This document shows, piece by piece, positions 47,690 through 59,900 of a DNA stretch of 64,000 nt. This DNA comes from Tenrec ecaudatus. Taxonomy: Eukaryota > Chordata > Mammalia > Afrosoricida > Tenrecidae. A program made the position numbers and the translations under genes. Where the stretch lies: contig NC_134546.1 of the NCBI RefSeq assembly GCF_050624435.1, positions 17,569,001 to 17,633,000 of the forward strand. Direction: 5' to 3'. Numbering within the stretch: position 1 is the first letter of the stretch; the number at the start of each line of letters is the position of its first letter. The notes beneath the pieces are model-generated. The model did not search any database. It worked only from the letters and a program-made list of their open reading frames with translations, and was not told the DNA's origin.

Positions 47690-48950
47690 AAGCAGTAACG
47701 GAAAAAACTGATAAACATAAGCAGGAGGGAGTTAGCATCCAGTTCAGCCAACGCTGTCCTAGATGATAGAACAAGTTTCCATTTCGGACCATGAAAGAGA
47801 GCCTGGACCTAGAACATGGAACAAACGGTCCGAAACAAATGTTTTCAGATGTTGAACAACTGATAAACCCTAACTATAGCCCTTGAGTTCCTGAGAAAGG
47901 GGCGTAGGCAGGGAGGCTTCCGGGAGGCACCTTCCAGATCACAGAGCAGAGGGAGGGGCGGGGATGGGGGTGGGGTCCTAAACAGGATCCGGTGATCTTG
48001 ACAAGCTGAGCAGAGAAGAGATGGAGTTTGGGAAAGAGAGCATTCGATGTGGGGGAAGAGTATGAAGAAGGGAGCTCTGCTGAGAGAGAGTTCTAGAAAT
48101 CTGCACAAGCTTCTCTGTGCATGCGTGGCGTTACAGATTTGTGTCTGGTCACCAGCTCTCTGACCACCACCAAAAATACAAACCTGTCAATTTGGCGAGG
48201 TGGTCATTCTCAGTATGAAGTCATGGTCCTCCACTCTGGGATCTGTTGACTACTATACCATGTGTTGTAAACTGTTATGTTAACGAGGCATAATTAGAGG
48301 CAGTTCTGTATATTCATGAGGCGGGATGCAGTCCACAGCACCAAGTTGGTTCTTGAGTCAATCCTTGTTGATATCGAAAGGAGATTAAACAGAGGAACCG
48401 GAGGAAAGACGCAATGACCACCAAGAAGGAAGAGCCCAGAATGAAGCGACAACTTGGGACCCGGGGTCCCTGTGCGAATAACCTCGATCCAGGGGAAGAT
48501 GGGTGCCAAGACATGTGGAGATCTCCCAGGGACATCAGGCCCACAGACGTGAAAGGAGACAAGGACCGACCTTCCTCCCTAGCTGACACAGAGACAAAAG
48601 CTTCCCCTAAAGCCAGTGCCTGGAATTCGGACTTCTAGCTTCTGAAGCTCCTTGTGTTGTCTGTGTTATAGCAGCGCTAGACCACTAAGACCCATAGAAG
48701 GGGATGCACCAGCACCAGGCAAAGAGCGACTCAAGAAATTCGCATTCTAAGCTGCATTTGCAGGAGACTGCATTCCTACAACAATGAATGGAATCCGAAG
48801 CCTGCCTCTGAGGTTGAAGAGTAAAAAGATGTATTGGACCAGCCCAACTGGGACAACTAGGAGGCCTGAGGAGTCAGAATCTGGGGCGCGGTTTGGAGTG
48901 AGGTAAGAGCCTCTGGGTGCTACGAATGGGCACCAGGGGTACTATCAAAT
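47690..48950. other. Non-coding, no feature recognised
   Basis: No exon or confident repeat. The intergenic sequence here has no striking composition. Confidence 0.35.
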
Positions 48951-48951
48951 G

Positions 48952-49376
48952 TGGTAGTTAGATACGTTTATGTCAACTTGATTATGAAAGTGTAGAGATG
49001 GTATCCAACCTGTCCATCAGGCCACAGCCTGATGATGCCTCCTTGTGGGCGTGGCTTTCTCCTCTGGAGAGTCCTGGGAACCCCACCCCTCTCTACTACT
49101 GACCCTGAGAGCCACAGGAGCCCAGCCTTGCTTCCACTGGCCTTGGGTCTGCTGGACCTTGCACCTGCCTCTCACTTCCTGCACCATTGCATGGGCTCCG
49201 TGAGTCTAAAGTGCTACTTGTGGACTGGGCTTGAACTCATGGGCTTGAGTTGGACTGGGCTGGGCTGCTTTCTTGATACATAATTACTTCGTGACATACA
49301 GCTCTTTCTTACACACACGAGTGTCGCTGGATTTGTTTGCCTAATCAGCCCAACCTAACGCATTACAGTACCTGGG
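48952..49376 (+). repeat. Possible LTR-like dispersed repeat
   Basis: Starts TGTGGTAGTTAGATACG and ends AACCTAACGCATTACA, so the ends are TG and CA as in LTRs. The interior (ATGTCAACTTGATTATGAAAG, GGGCGTGGCTTTCTCCTCTG) resembles that of dispersed repeats in other afrotherians. The class is uncertain. Confidence 0.45.
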
Positions 49377-50042
49377 GAGTGGGGTCCTAGAGAAACAAAT
49401 TGTGTAGGTGGAGGGCGGAGGCTTGGCTGACCTGTGCCTTATGGCAGTTCGGCTTCTTTGGCTAGCTGGAGTGCAGATGCGGGCACGTGGTTCGCTCGGC
49501 TATTTTCTGGAAAGGGCATGGGAAGTCCAGGGTTTGCCCCTTAGACGTCGGCGCTGGATGTTCCTTACTGAAGTATGAAGGGAATGGATGTTACAACCAG
49601 GCCTAACACACCGAATAGTTGGAGGTTTAGGTCCACCCTGAGGTGCCTAAGAAGAACACTCTAACAATGGACTCCTAGGAAATTGGCGTCAGTCCCTGTG
49701 AAGCAAGCACAGGGATACTTGAGCATACTTGAGGTTGCCCTGGGTCAGAATCCACCCACGGCAGCTGGCTTACTGCTTGGAGCGCACTGAAGGACGCATC
49801 ATCTCTAATTCCCACCCCTCTGAGCACAAAGGGAGCCCAAGTAGCTACTGGAAAAGCAGGGGCTTCTTTGCGGTCTCAGCCCCTCCTCTTTATAGTGGTC
49901 AAACTTCTGTTGCTTTACAGAGAACTAAAAGCAATGACGCATGCTCGCTTCAGGGCAGAGGGGCACAGGAGGAGGGTGAGTTCAGGCAGCAGAGATCAAT
50001 GACTGTCACAGCATGGAGCTTCCTTCCATTCTTTCAACAAGT

Positions 50043-50048
50043 GTTTAT
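50043..50048 (-). promoter_or_regulatory. CLEC4F: Candidate CLEC4F poly(A) signal inside an L2/MIR tail
   Basis: Minus-strand AATAAA about 150 bp after the CLEC4F stop. It lies in text (GGTCCTCAATAAACACTTG then TTGAAAGAATG) typical of an L2/MIR 3' end. The signal therefore seems to have come from an old repeat. Confidence 0.5.
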
Positions 50049-50194
50049 TGAGGACCTGCTGTGGGACAGGCCTGGGCTACCTACGGAGAGGTGAAAGGAA
50101 CCAATGGTCTACCGGGCAGGACACACAAAAGACAAGTGGAAGCCCCTGGAGAATAAGTTGAGGGGGGGGGGTGCCAAAAGTAGACCCCTTGTGC

Positions 50195-50345
50195 TCAGGC
50201 CAGCCCCTGCCCCACAGGCTTCTTGCAGACCCATTGGTAGGGTGTGTCACAGTCCATGTCATTCCACTTCTTCTCCACATGGACACAGTCCTCAGTCTGC
50301 CCATTATTATGTTTCCAGTTATCCGGCTGATTCGGACCCCAAAAC
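50195..50345 (-). CDS. CLEC4F: CLEC4F exon 7 (lectin domain, C-terminus)
   Basis: The acceptor TTTTCAG|GTTTTGG joins the preceding GG to give GFWGPNQPDNW. The exon encodes QPD (galactose-type), the later glutamate in GQTEDC, WND and the last cysteines (DCD, WVCKK), then PVGQGLA and TGA at 50,197-50,195. These are the primary Ca2+/sugar-site motifs of C-type lectins, and all are intact. Confidence 0.93.
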
Positions 50346-53300
50346 CTGAAAACCAAAGGGCTTCATTCAGCTAAAGGAAAGGAAGTGGCCATCCCCCCTG
50401 GTGGGACGTATGGAACTAAAGTGACATCAATTCCCAACCCCTTGTGGACAAAGAACTAGGACTCAGAATGCCCTCCGAGTGGTTCGGCTTAGGCCCAGGG
50501 AATGGTAGGGGAGGTGCCCCTCTCAGCCTGGGCCCTCCCCTTTACCCCCACCCAGAATCCTTTCAACTGGAGCCCTTTGCAAATGGGCCTGAGACCGTAA
50601 AAGGGAGTGGGTGGGTGTGGGTTTGTGTGTGTCTGGGAGAGGGGGACACAGGACAGGGAGACTCCTGGTAGCCCCAGCTGCAGGACCTGTCCTGCTGAGG
50701 ATCCTCTAAGACTGGGCCCGGCAGAGCCTCACACTATGCCTAAGTAGACGCACACATGCCTGCCTGCACACATGCAAGCACACACACACAACAGGGCCAC
50801 CCAGGAGGCAGTGCCAGGCAGCAGTGGGCTCACCCTGTACTCTGGGCAGCATTGAACGGTGTCCCATCCACCCAGCGCCAGGAACCCTCTCTGCCCCTGT
50901 CTGTGAGGCCGATCCAGTGGTAAGAGGTGCTCGTTGACATTGTCAGAAATTTCTGTAGAGAAAAGACAGAGTCGCTGTCTGAGGAGCTGGTTCTCCGCGT
51001 GGTGTGAAGGAGGACTCTGGGTGGTTCCTTCCCCAACCCTTCCCTGCAGGGGCCTCAGAGGCCTGAAGCTCACTTCTCTGTCTGCCACAAAGACAGATGC
51101 TCCTAAGTACTGGGTGATCACCTGGCTCTGCGGCCAGATGCCTCGGGCGAAGTCCCCTTTACTCCATGCTCCCTATCCCTGCATAGGATAAGAAGCATGG
51201 CTTGACTAGGAGACACCGTTTCATGGGATGTGCTTTGTGAGGAGCATACCCAGACTCGGGAGAGCCACCGGGGCTGGGCCGTCTAGTTAAAGTGGCAGCA
51301 AATGCTGAGCAGGAGCCTCGGCAGATGATCCACCCAGGATGACCTTACTTTCCTTCGCTGGCCCTCAAACCCACAGGGGTGCAGATGGCCTTCCCAAGAA
51401 CCCTCGTTCTCCCGCTCAATGGCTCCCCATGGCTATGGAATGGCCTGACATCAAGATCAAGATTGTGACTGGAAGAATGCTGAGAGGAAAAGCAGGGGCG
51501 GCCCTGCGCTCCCCAATACTTTAACGTCTCTGCCAAGGCCTCTCTCAGAGGAGAAAGTCCATGATACACCAAGTGCATCAGAAGCGCCCAAGCCCTCATC
51601 AGCTCTGACCTGCTCCCCTGCAGATGTCACCGAAGCCAGGTGGGCTCCCTGGGACACACAGAACTGCTCAGCCCCATGCCAAGACTTCTTATCATCGGAA
51701 AAGTAATACAAATGTCTATTGTAGACCTTCCAGCCGTTCAGGATCAGCTTGAGCAGTTCATCTGGAAAGAGAGGGAACCAGGCCCAAGGTGAGTACAGAA
51801 AGCTGACCTTCATCGCTTCTCTTGGGACTGGCCAGTGCAGTTCACTCCCGTGCAATCCTTCAGACCCAGGTCTCCAGGAGCAAGGCCTGCAGCAGCTGTA
51901 CCCCCTCCCACTCCCCTCTCCCCAGAGTGCAGGAGTGCTAAGGCCTGGGCTCAGCCCTTCCTGGAACACTCCAACCCCACTAGGGTGTCTCCTACTTTCT
52001 GGCCACACCATCCTCGTGTCCAATGCATTGCTTCCACCCTACAGTCCTCTCTACCTCAATTGCCGCCATTTCCTGGGAGTTTGTTTTTTTTCCACCCCAT
52101 GGCCTTGCTCACTTCCTGGCCTTCATATCTCCAGCCTCTTCGGCTGTCCTACACCTACGACCATACCTGGGATGCTGCCGTCCGTCATCTGATCTGCCCC
52201 AACTCACATTTTCCAGATAGCTCATCCTGACAGCACGAGCCCCAATTCCCTTGACGATTTCATTCTTCCCCATCACCCCACCCTTTAAGATAATCTATTC
52301 CAAGGTTCCGGGGAAAGATGAAACTCTCCACTCCTGTTAAGAGTCGGTCTCAGAAACCCACACGGACCATTGGCCATTCCCTAGTACTTGACAAGGTTGG
52401 GCTGTCACATGCTAGTTTTGTACCCTCAAGCGACGTGCAGTCCAGGAAAGAAGGCAGATGTCACAAGGTGTTGAAGATGCATTGCTCTGAAACCATGTGC
52501 ATGTTAGAGTTCAGGCTGGAAGAGAGTACGACCCATTTCATCTGGGCTGGTGGCAGCGCCTAGGAGGGACATTCTAAATGAGATGTTGCCCGAGCTGAGT
52601 CTCAAAAGACAGAGGAAGTTTTCCAAGTGGCCAACCCCAGAAAGATGTTCGAGGCGGGGGAAATAGCAGGCACAGAGACTCACGGGCATGAAACAGCATG
52701 TCACAGACTGATCATTTCAAGTATTAGGGAATGGCCATCTGCTAGGAGATGAGAGATGAACTTGGAGCCGATCACCGACACTACATCCCATGTCAAGGAG
52801 TCTGGATTTTTCTGTGTGAGCACGGGAAGCCCTGAAGAATAGTCATATGTTCTGATTTGCACTGGGAACCAAACAGGAAAAAGGCTATCCTAGTTGAGCC
52901 AGAAATACCAGTCAAAATGCAATTGCTAAGGTCTCAGTGAGAGGTGTTGGGTGTTTCATCGGGGTGCTCAGAGCACGGTACTGGGATCAGCAACAGGAGC
53001 ATCGCCTCAACACTTGGGAGAAATGCAGAGTCCCGGGTCCACCCCAGACCTGCTCAGTCCTAAAGGGTTTCTTAACCCTTTTGAGGGCAAATTATTTCCT
53101 GCTCTGGATGTGTGTGTGTGTGTGTGCACTCGAGCGTGAGAGAGCGAGACCTGTGCTTTCGATAACGGACAGTATTTTGAAGTAACATGGATTTTGATAC
53201 AAGCACTAGAGTGCCATGGTCCCAAAGGCCACTGGAGTTGGTGGGAGTAGGCCCCGGTTCCTTCAGAATCACTGTTACATAGGCCCCGACTAGACGGCAG

Positions 53301-56300
53301 CACACACTAACAGTGGGATAACAGCTTCCCACTAAGTCCCAGAGGCAGAAAATGCAGGTGGGTGGTATAAGAAGGCTTTCAAAAAGCTCCTGGGGGTACA
53401 ATGGAACTTTTTGAAATCAGAATTTTTCAACAATTTTTGGAAGTCCCCTTTCCCCTCCCACCCACCACCCGCCCCTGCCATCACGTGTCCCACAGGTCAT
53501 GAAAAGGTTAACAGGCTGAGTTTTAACAAGCCCTCCAGATCATTCTAATGCTCCCTAAACTATGAGAACCAGTTAGCCAGAACCCAAACCAAAAGGAAGC
53601 CTCAATGCCATGGAGTGAGGACTGACTGTCGGCCACGCCACCGGTAGGACAGGGTAGACTGGCCCCTGCGAATCCCTGAGCGTGTGACAGTGGACGGGAG
53701 TAGAGAGCCCCACGGAGTCACTGGTGGTTTCCAAAGGCTGCCCTCGGGGTTAGCAGCCCAGCGAGTCAGCACTGTGCCACCATGGCCAGGGGGCAGACTC
53801 TTTCATAAACGCCGTTTCATTGCCTTTGGCAGCCCTGACTCACTGTTGTCCCCGGTAAGGGCCTCGCCCTCCCACAGCAGGGAGAAACGGTCTGGCTCGT
53901 GTGCCTACAACATTTACTGTGTGATCCTTGAAGAACAAGAATGAACTAATAGTTCTCTCCCCGGAGTGCCTGTTCGATTCACCTGGGAGCTTTTTAAAAA
54001 TTCCCGTGGGCTGCATCGGCTCCACCGGCAATGCTCACGGAAGCCGCGGGCAAGAGATCCAATGACGCGACCGAGTCGGTGAGTCTGCTGCACAAGACCT
54101 GTGTGAAGTGGGGGGAAGCAAGGATGCTACTCTGAGGTCTAATGTGCACCTGGCCCAAGCCAGGGTGTTGGCGATCGCCTCCTCTCCATGGGAAAGTTGG
54201 ACACCGAACGAGGGAGACTGAAGAGGAATAGGCACATGTGACAGTTCTTCGCCAGCGCCACCATTCAAGGTACCACGGACTGCTGACAGGACAGATTTTC
54301 TCGAAAGGGGTACAGCTAGGATGCCTCTTAGAGGCAATGGCAGGGAGAATCCGTCTCACCTACTTTGGACACGTTGTCGGGAGAGACCAGGTTTCGCGTA
54401 GACTAGGGGCAGTGACCAGACGGATCAGCACAGTGGGCTCAGACATGACCACAGTTGTGAGGACAGCACCGTGATGCACAGGGCGCTGCTTCATTCTGTT
54501 GTTTTGAATCAGAACTGGGTCAACTGCACTTAACCACAGCAACAGGCTCCATCCCAAACTCCTCACCCCTCTTAAGAAAAAAATCCAATTTCCGCAGTTG
54601 ATTTCCCAGGCATCCGTAATTTAAAAAGAGTTTCCAACCTGTTAGAAATGATGCAGCCCTAGCCTGTGGAAACAAACGCAGCATGCCTGCTGCGTAGCCC
54701 CCAACTCTTTTGTATGTTAGCTTTTGGACCCGGGCTTCTGGGTTAGGTATGGGGCTGCTAACCAGCAGGTCAGTGGTTCAAGCTCACCTACGACTCTGAG
54801 AGAGAAAGGTGAGGCTGAAAATTCCTGGAAAGATTTACCGTCTCGGGAACCCTCCAGAAGATCACTGTAAGTTGAAATCAAGTCGACTGCAGTGAGTTGG
54901 GCTCCAGTGTACACGAACCAAGCAGCTGCACACCCTTCAAAGATGGCGGCCCACCACACCCACAGCACACACTCAATGTGGGGCCACCCAGCAGCATCTC
55001 AGAGAAGGATTGCTGCCAATCTCCAAACCCAAACCCACTGCCACTGTGCCCATTTTGACTCGCAGAACCCCTATAGGAGAGATGGCACTGCCCTATGGGG
55101 TTTTCTGAGGCTGGGCATCTCTACAGAAGCAGACACTATCACATCTCCTGCCCACAGAGCAGTGAGTGGATGCTAACCAACCTTCGGGTCAAGCTCTTTA
55201 AGGCCATTCGGCCACCAGAGCTCCTGGCCAGTCTCCCACTCAGGTCACTAGCTGACACGCAGGAGATCTGGTTGTGACACAGGACAGACGCCGCCCTGGT
55301 TGCCTTCTCCCGTTAGTGAGTCTTGAAAGAGCCCGGCGAAACCATGGTTCAGTGCGTGGCTGCTAACTGCAAGGCTGGCTGTGTGAACCCCCCAGCAGTG
55401 GCTCTGCGGGAGAAGAGACCTCGAGGCGGCTCCCACCAAGTTTACAGCCCACAAAACCCCACGGGGCAGTCCTGCTCTGTCATAGAGCACGTCGCTCTAC
55501 CTTGGAATCAACAAGTGATTCTAATGGGCCACCAAGGCGGAGAACTAGTAGACAGCCTTGCGCTAGAAGGGCAACAGCGGGCCCTGAGAGAGGTGTCGGT
55601 CAGGGAAACCTGCCAGGCGTCCAGCCAGGGTCATGACTAGTGCTAACCATGAACAGGAAGCAGAAGGAGCCATTGGCGCTACCTGTCAAGCTCCTTGTCG
55701 CTGGCCCTTCTCTTCAGCAGCTGTTCCAAATGGTCCCATCTTTCTCCCAGCTCCCTCTGTCCACCTTTCCCCTTAGCAAGGACCCCCACTCTCCAGGAAT
55801 GTGGTTATTGTCGGCTCCCATCACGTTCATCCCCGACTCATGAAGACCACGTGTCCATCAGAACAAAACCTCACCTAGTGCTGGGCTGTGGGCAGCACCA
55901 TTGTGACCCACAGGGGTTTAGTTGGCTGGATTTTCAGAGATAGATCGCCAAGCTTGTTTCCTAGCCTGTCTGAGTCGGGAAGCTCTGCTGACATCTGTTC
56001 AGCATCATACAAGCCTCCACGAAGAGACAGGTCGTGGCTGACCCTGAGAGACACCAGTCAGGGACCAAGCCCCAGCTCCCATGTGACAGGAATTCTACCA
56101 TGAACCACCACTGACTCATGAAAGGTCAACGTTCTCCCTTCCCGCCACAACAAACTCAGGCGAGCATCTACTTACAACCCCCGTCTCCTCCAGCCTCAGC
56201 GGCTCAAGGATCATCCCAACTGAGGCCCATCACTCAGTTGTGCACTCAATTCTCCCTCCTCCCTCCCCAGGCCTCCCACTCCTGGCTAGTGCCTCTCAGT

Positions 56301-56948
56301 GGACCTCACATCAAGACAACTGTTCTCTAGGAACTGCGCTTAAAGCAATTCACCGGAACGCTAGCAGCGGGTTCATGTGGACAACGTAGAGGACAATACA
56401 GTCGGCTCCTTTCTCAGCGCCCGGTGTCAATATTGGCTACCATGCCTTTTGTTAATATGTTGACTCCATCATGGAAAACTATGCATACTGCTTTTCAACC
56501 CCTCCCACAGCCATACTCAGCCCCCTCACTTCATCCTCACTTCTCTCCTTCTCTTCTCAGGCAGGACCCCAAAAGGCTCACGTTCCTGATTTCCCGTTCA
56601 CCCTCAAATGACCATGTTCTGGCCCCCACACCACCACTACCCTTGAAACTTCATTCCAAATGGCTCAATGGCTCGTCAGTGGACTCTTGGTTCATTGACC
56701 CCTGTGGCCTGTGCCTGAACTAACCCTTCCCTTCTTAAAATTATCTTTCCTTGGATTCCCCAACTGCTCATCTCCCGTCTCTAAGGGCTTTCTCCAATCT
56801 CCTTCCCACATACCTCTTTCCTTCTGGCCTCCTGAACTTCCTGCTTCTACCCTGAGTCCCCGGCAGGAATTACCTAATAGCCAAAGCATGGGCTTGCTTG
56901 TGCTTACTTCCTCACCCGTAGTGGAAAGGTTCACGTGTTTGTGGGTGG

Positions 56949-56982
<34 letters not shown>

Positions 56983-59900
56983 TTGTTGTTGTTGTTGACC
57001 ACAGCAAAGAAACTGTTCCCTGCAGAAGAGGAAGTAAGCACAAGTCAGTCCACTTTAACGTCACTCAAGACAGCGGTTCTCAACCTGTGGGTCGCGACAG
57101 TAGCAAAATGACAGTGATGAAGTAGCAACAAAAATAATTTTATGCTTGGGGGGGTCCCCACCACATGAGGAACTTAAAGGCTCGCGGCATTCGCCACCAC
57201 ATGAGGAACTGTCTGAAAGGATCACGGCATAAGGAAGGTTGAGAACCACTGGCTTAAGAAGTATTCCATCCCTGCCAGGGATTGTGAATTTGAGGAGAGG
57301 GTTTGATTCTGTAGGAAGGTGCTATGGGCTGGGAAGACAGACAGACAGATGCCAGCTAGACCTGATGTGTGTGGGGTGGGGTGGGGTGGGGGGATGAAAT
57401 TGTTCATGACAGATTAGTAAGTAAGCACAATTGAGCCTGTGCTTATTTTGTCTGCGGAGTCATCCGACATGGTTCAAGCCTCTTCTCAGGGCGCATTTTG
57501 TCTCCTGAAAACTCCTGTGTCCTGATGCTACAGCCTATACCGGACTCCAGGTCCCAGCCTTCAATGGGGCCAAGACCTCCCTCCTGGGTGCCAGGCAGCC
57601 TGCCACTCAAGTATTCAAGTATCTCCAGAGCCGCCCAGACTCGGCATGTCCCAATCACGCTGCTCTTCTCCTCTCGTCATCCCTTCTAGCCCCGCCCCCG
57701 CCCCCCACTCCATCGTCCCTCAGCCAGAACCCCCCCGCCCCCCGCCCCCCGCATCCTCCTTAAAACCCTGCAGTGGCTCCTCACTTCCAGCAGGATAAAA
57801 CCCAGACCGGTTCTACAGCCACAGTGTCCCACGGCCTTCCAGGCCTGCCTGCCTTTTCAAACGGCACTCACCCACCCATTCCCACGGCCACTGAGTCGAT
57901 GCCAACTCACCGGAACCCACAGGGCCAGTGCTACCCTGTCCTGTAGGGTCTCGGAGATGGGAAACCTTCACAGGGACAGACAACCTCGTCTTTCTTCTGC
58001 AGAACACCTGGTGGAATGTGAACTGCTGACCTCACCGTTAGCATTCCAACACCTCTGCCCAGAGTGGCCTTATATGTCACTGAATTTGGGATTCCCTCCA
58101 CTACCCACACTCCTTCCCAGAGAGGTCCCCTGCTGAGAGCAGCAAATAGACTGAAGGGCCAGAGGGTCCCTGAGCAGGCCATGCTCCCCGGCCCAGCCAC
58201 CCTGCCCTCCACTCACTCTGCGTCCTTTGCAGCTGCTCCAAGGACGCAAAACCCGAGCGCAGTGTCTCCAACTGGTTCTGCTTCTCCTGGATTCGGGTAG
58301 TGAGAGTCCTGGTGTTCTGTAAGTCACCTTGGAGCCTCTGGATCTCAGCATTGGCCTTCTGCAGGCTGCCCCCCAAGGTCTGGACCTGAGTCTTCAAGGC
58401 TGCACCGTCCTGCAGCCCTCGTTTTAAGACCTGTATCTCTTTGTTGGCATTTTTCAAGTTCTCATTTAACACTGGCATCTGAGAATTCAAAGCATTGGCA
58501 ACTTTCAATTCTGCTTTTAATGCCTGGACCTCAGCGTTCATCTGCTTCAGGCTGCTGTTGGCCACTTGGCCCTGGGCCGTGGCCCTCTCCAAATCCGTTC
58601 TCATCACCTGAATCTCACCGCCAGCCCTTTCCAAGTTGCCTTTGAGTACCTGGATCTCAGCACTGGTCTTCTCCAGGCTGCCCCTCACCAAGGTCTGGGT
58701 CTGGGAATTGGCTGCACCTGCGCTCTGCAGCCCTCCCTTCAGCTTCAGGATCTCTGCAGTGGCCCTTTCCAAAGTAGTTCTGAAAGTCTGGCTCTGGGTC
58801 CTTAAGGCCTCGACGCTGTTCAGATCGCCTCTCAGAAGGACGATCTGAGCACTGACATCCTTCAAACTACTGTTTGCCAACAGCGTCTGGGCATTTGCCA
58901 TCTCCAAGCCTGCTTTTAACATCTGAATGTCCGTGCTGGCATTTTCTAAGCCTCTGCTTAGTGTGTGGAGCTCAAGGCTGGTGCTCTCAGAGCTGTTTTT
59001 TAAGAAACTCTGAGTCTGGGAGTTCAGAGCATTTGCCTTTTCCAAATCTCCTTTGAGCCTCTGGATCTCAGCATTGGCCTTCTGCAGGGTGCTCCCCAGG
59101 GGCTGAATCTGAGTCTTCAAGGCTGCACTGTCCTGCAGCCCTCGTTTTAAGACCTGTATCTCTTTGTTGGCATTTTTCAAGTTCTCATTTATCACTGGCA
59201 TCTGAGAATTCAAAGCATTGGCAACTTTCAATTCTGCTTTTAATGCCTGGACCTCAGCGTTTATCTGCTTCAGGCTGCTGTTGGCCATTTGGCCCTGGGC
59301 CGTGGCCCTCTCCAAATCCGTTCTCATCACCTGAATCTCACCGCCAGCCCTTTCCAAGTTGCCTTTGAGTACCTGGATCTCAGCACTGGTCTTCTCCAGG
59401 CTGCCCCTCACCAAGGTCTGGGTCTGGGAATTGGCTGCACCTGCGCTCTGCAGCCCTCCCTTCAGCTTCAGGATCTCTGCAGTGGCCCTTTCCAAAGTAG
59501 TTCTGAAAGTCTGGCTCTGGGTCCTTAAGGCCTCGACGCTGTTCAGATCGCCTCTCAGAAGGATGATCTGAGCACTGACATCCTTCAAACTACTGTTTGC
59601 CAACAGCGTCTGGGCATTTGCCATCTCCAAGCCTGCTTTTAACATCTGAATGTCCGTGCTGGCATTTTCTAAGCCTCTGCTTAGTGTGTGGAGCTCAAGG
59701 CTGGTGCTCTCAGAGCTGCTTTTTAAGAAACTCTGAGTCTGGGAGTTCAGAGCATTTGTCTTTTCCAATTCTCCTTTGAGCCTCTGTATCTCAGCATTGG
59801 CCCCATCCAAAGAGCTCCTTAACTTCTGGGTCTGGACACTCAAAGTACTGGCATCAGTTAGCTCTCCCTTTACCATCTGAATGTCGGCATTGGCGTGTTC

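Noticed and set aside
51457-52023. A 188-codon minus frame around CLEC4F exon 5
   Set aside because: Only 51,610-51,761 matches the lectin domain and is bounded by AG and GT. The rest is intron.
58101-58216. Extension of the large CLEC4F frame beyond exon 4
   Set aside because: A consensus GTGAGT donor follows CGCAGA at 58,217, and homology to CLEC4F stops there. The remaining 38 codons are intron.
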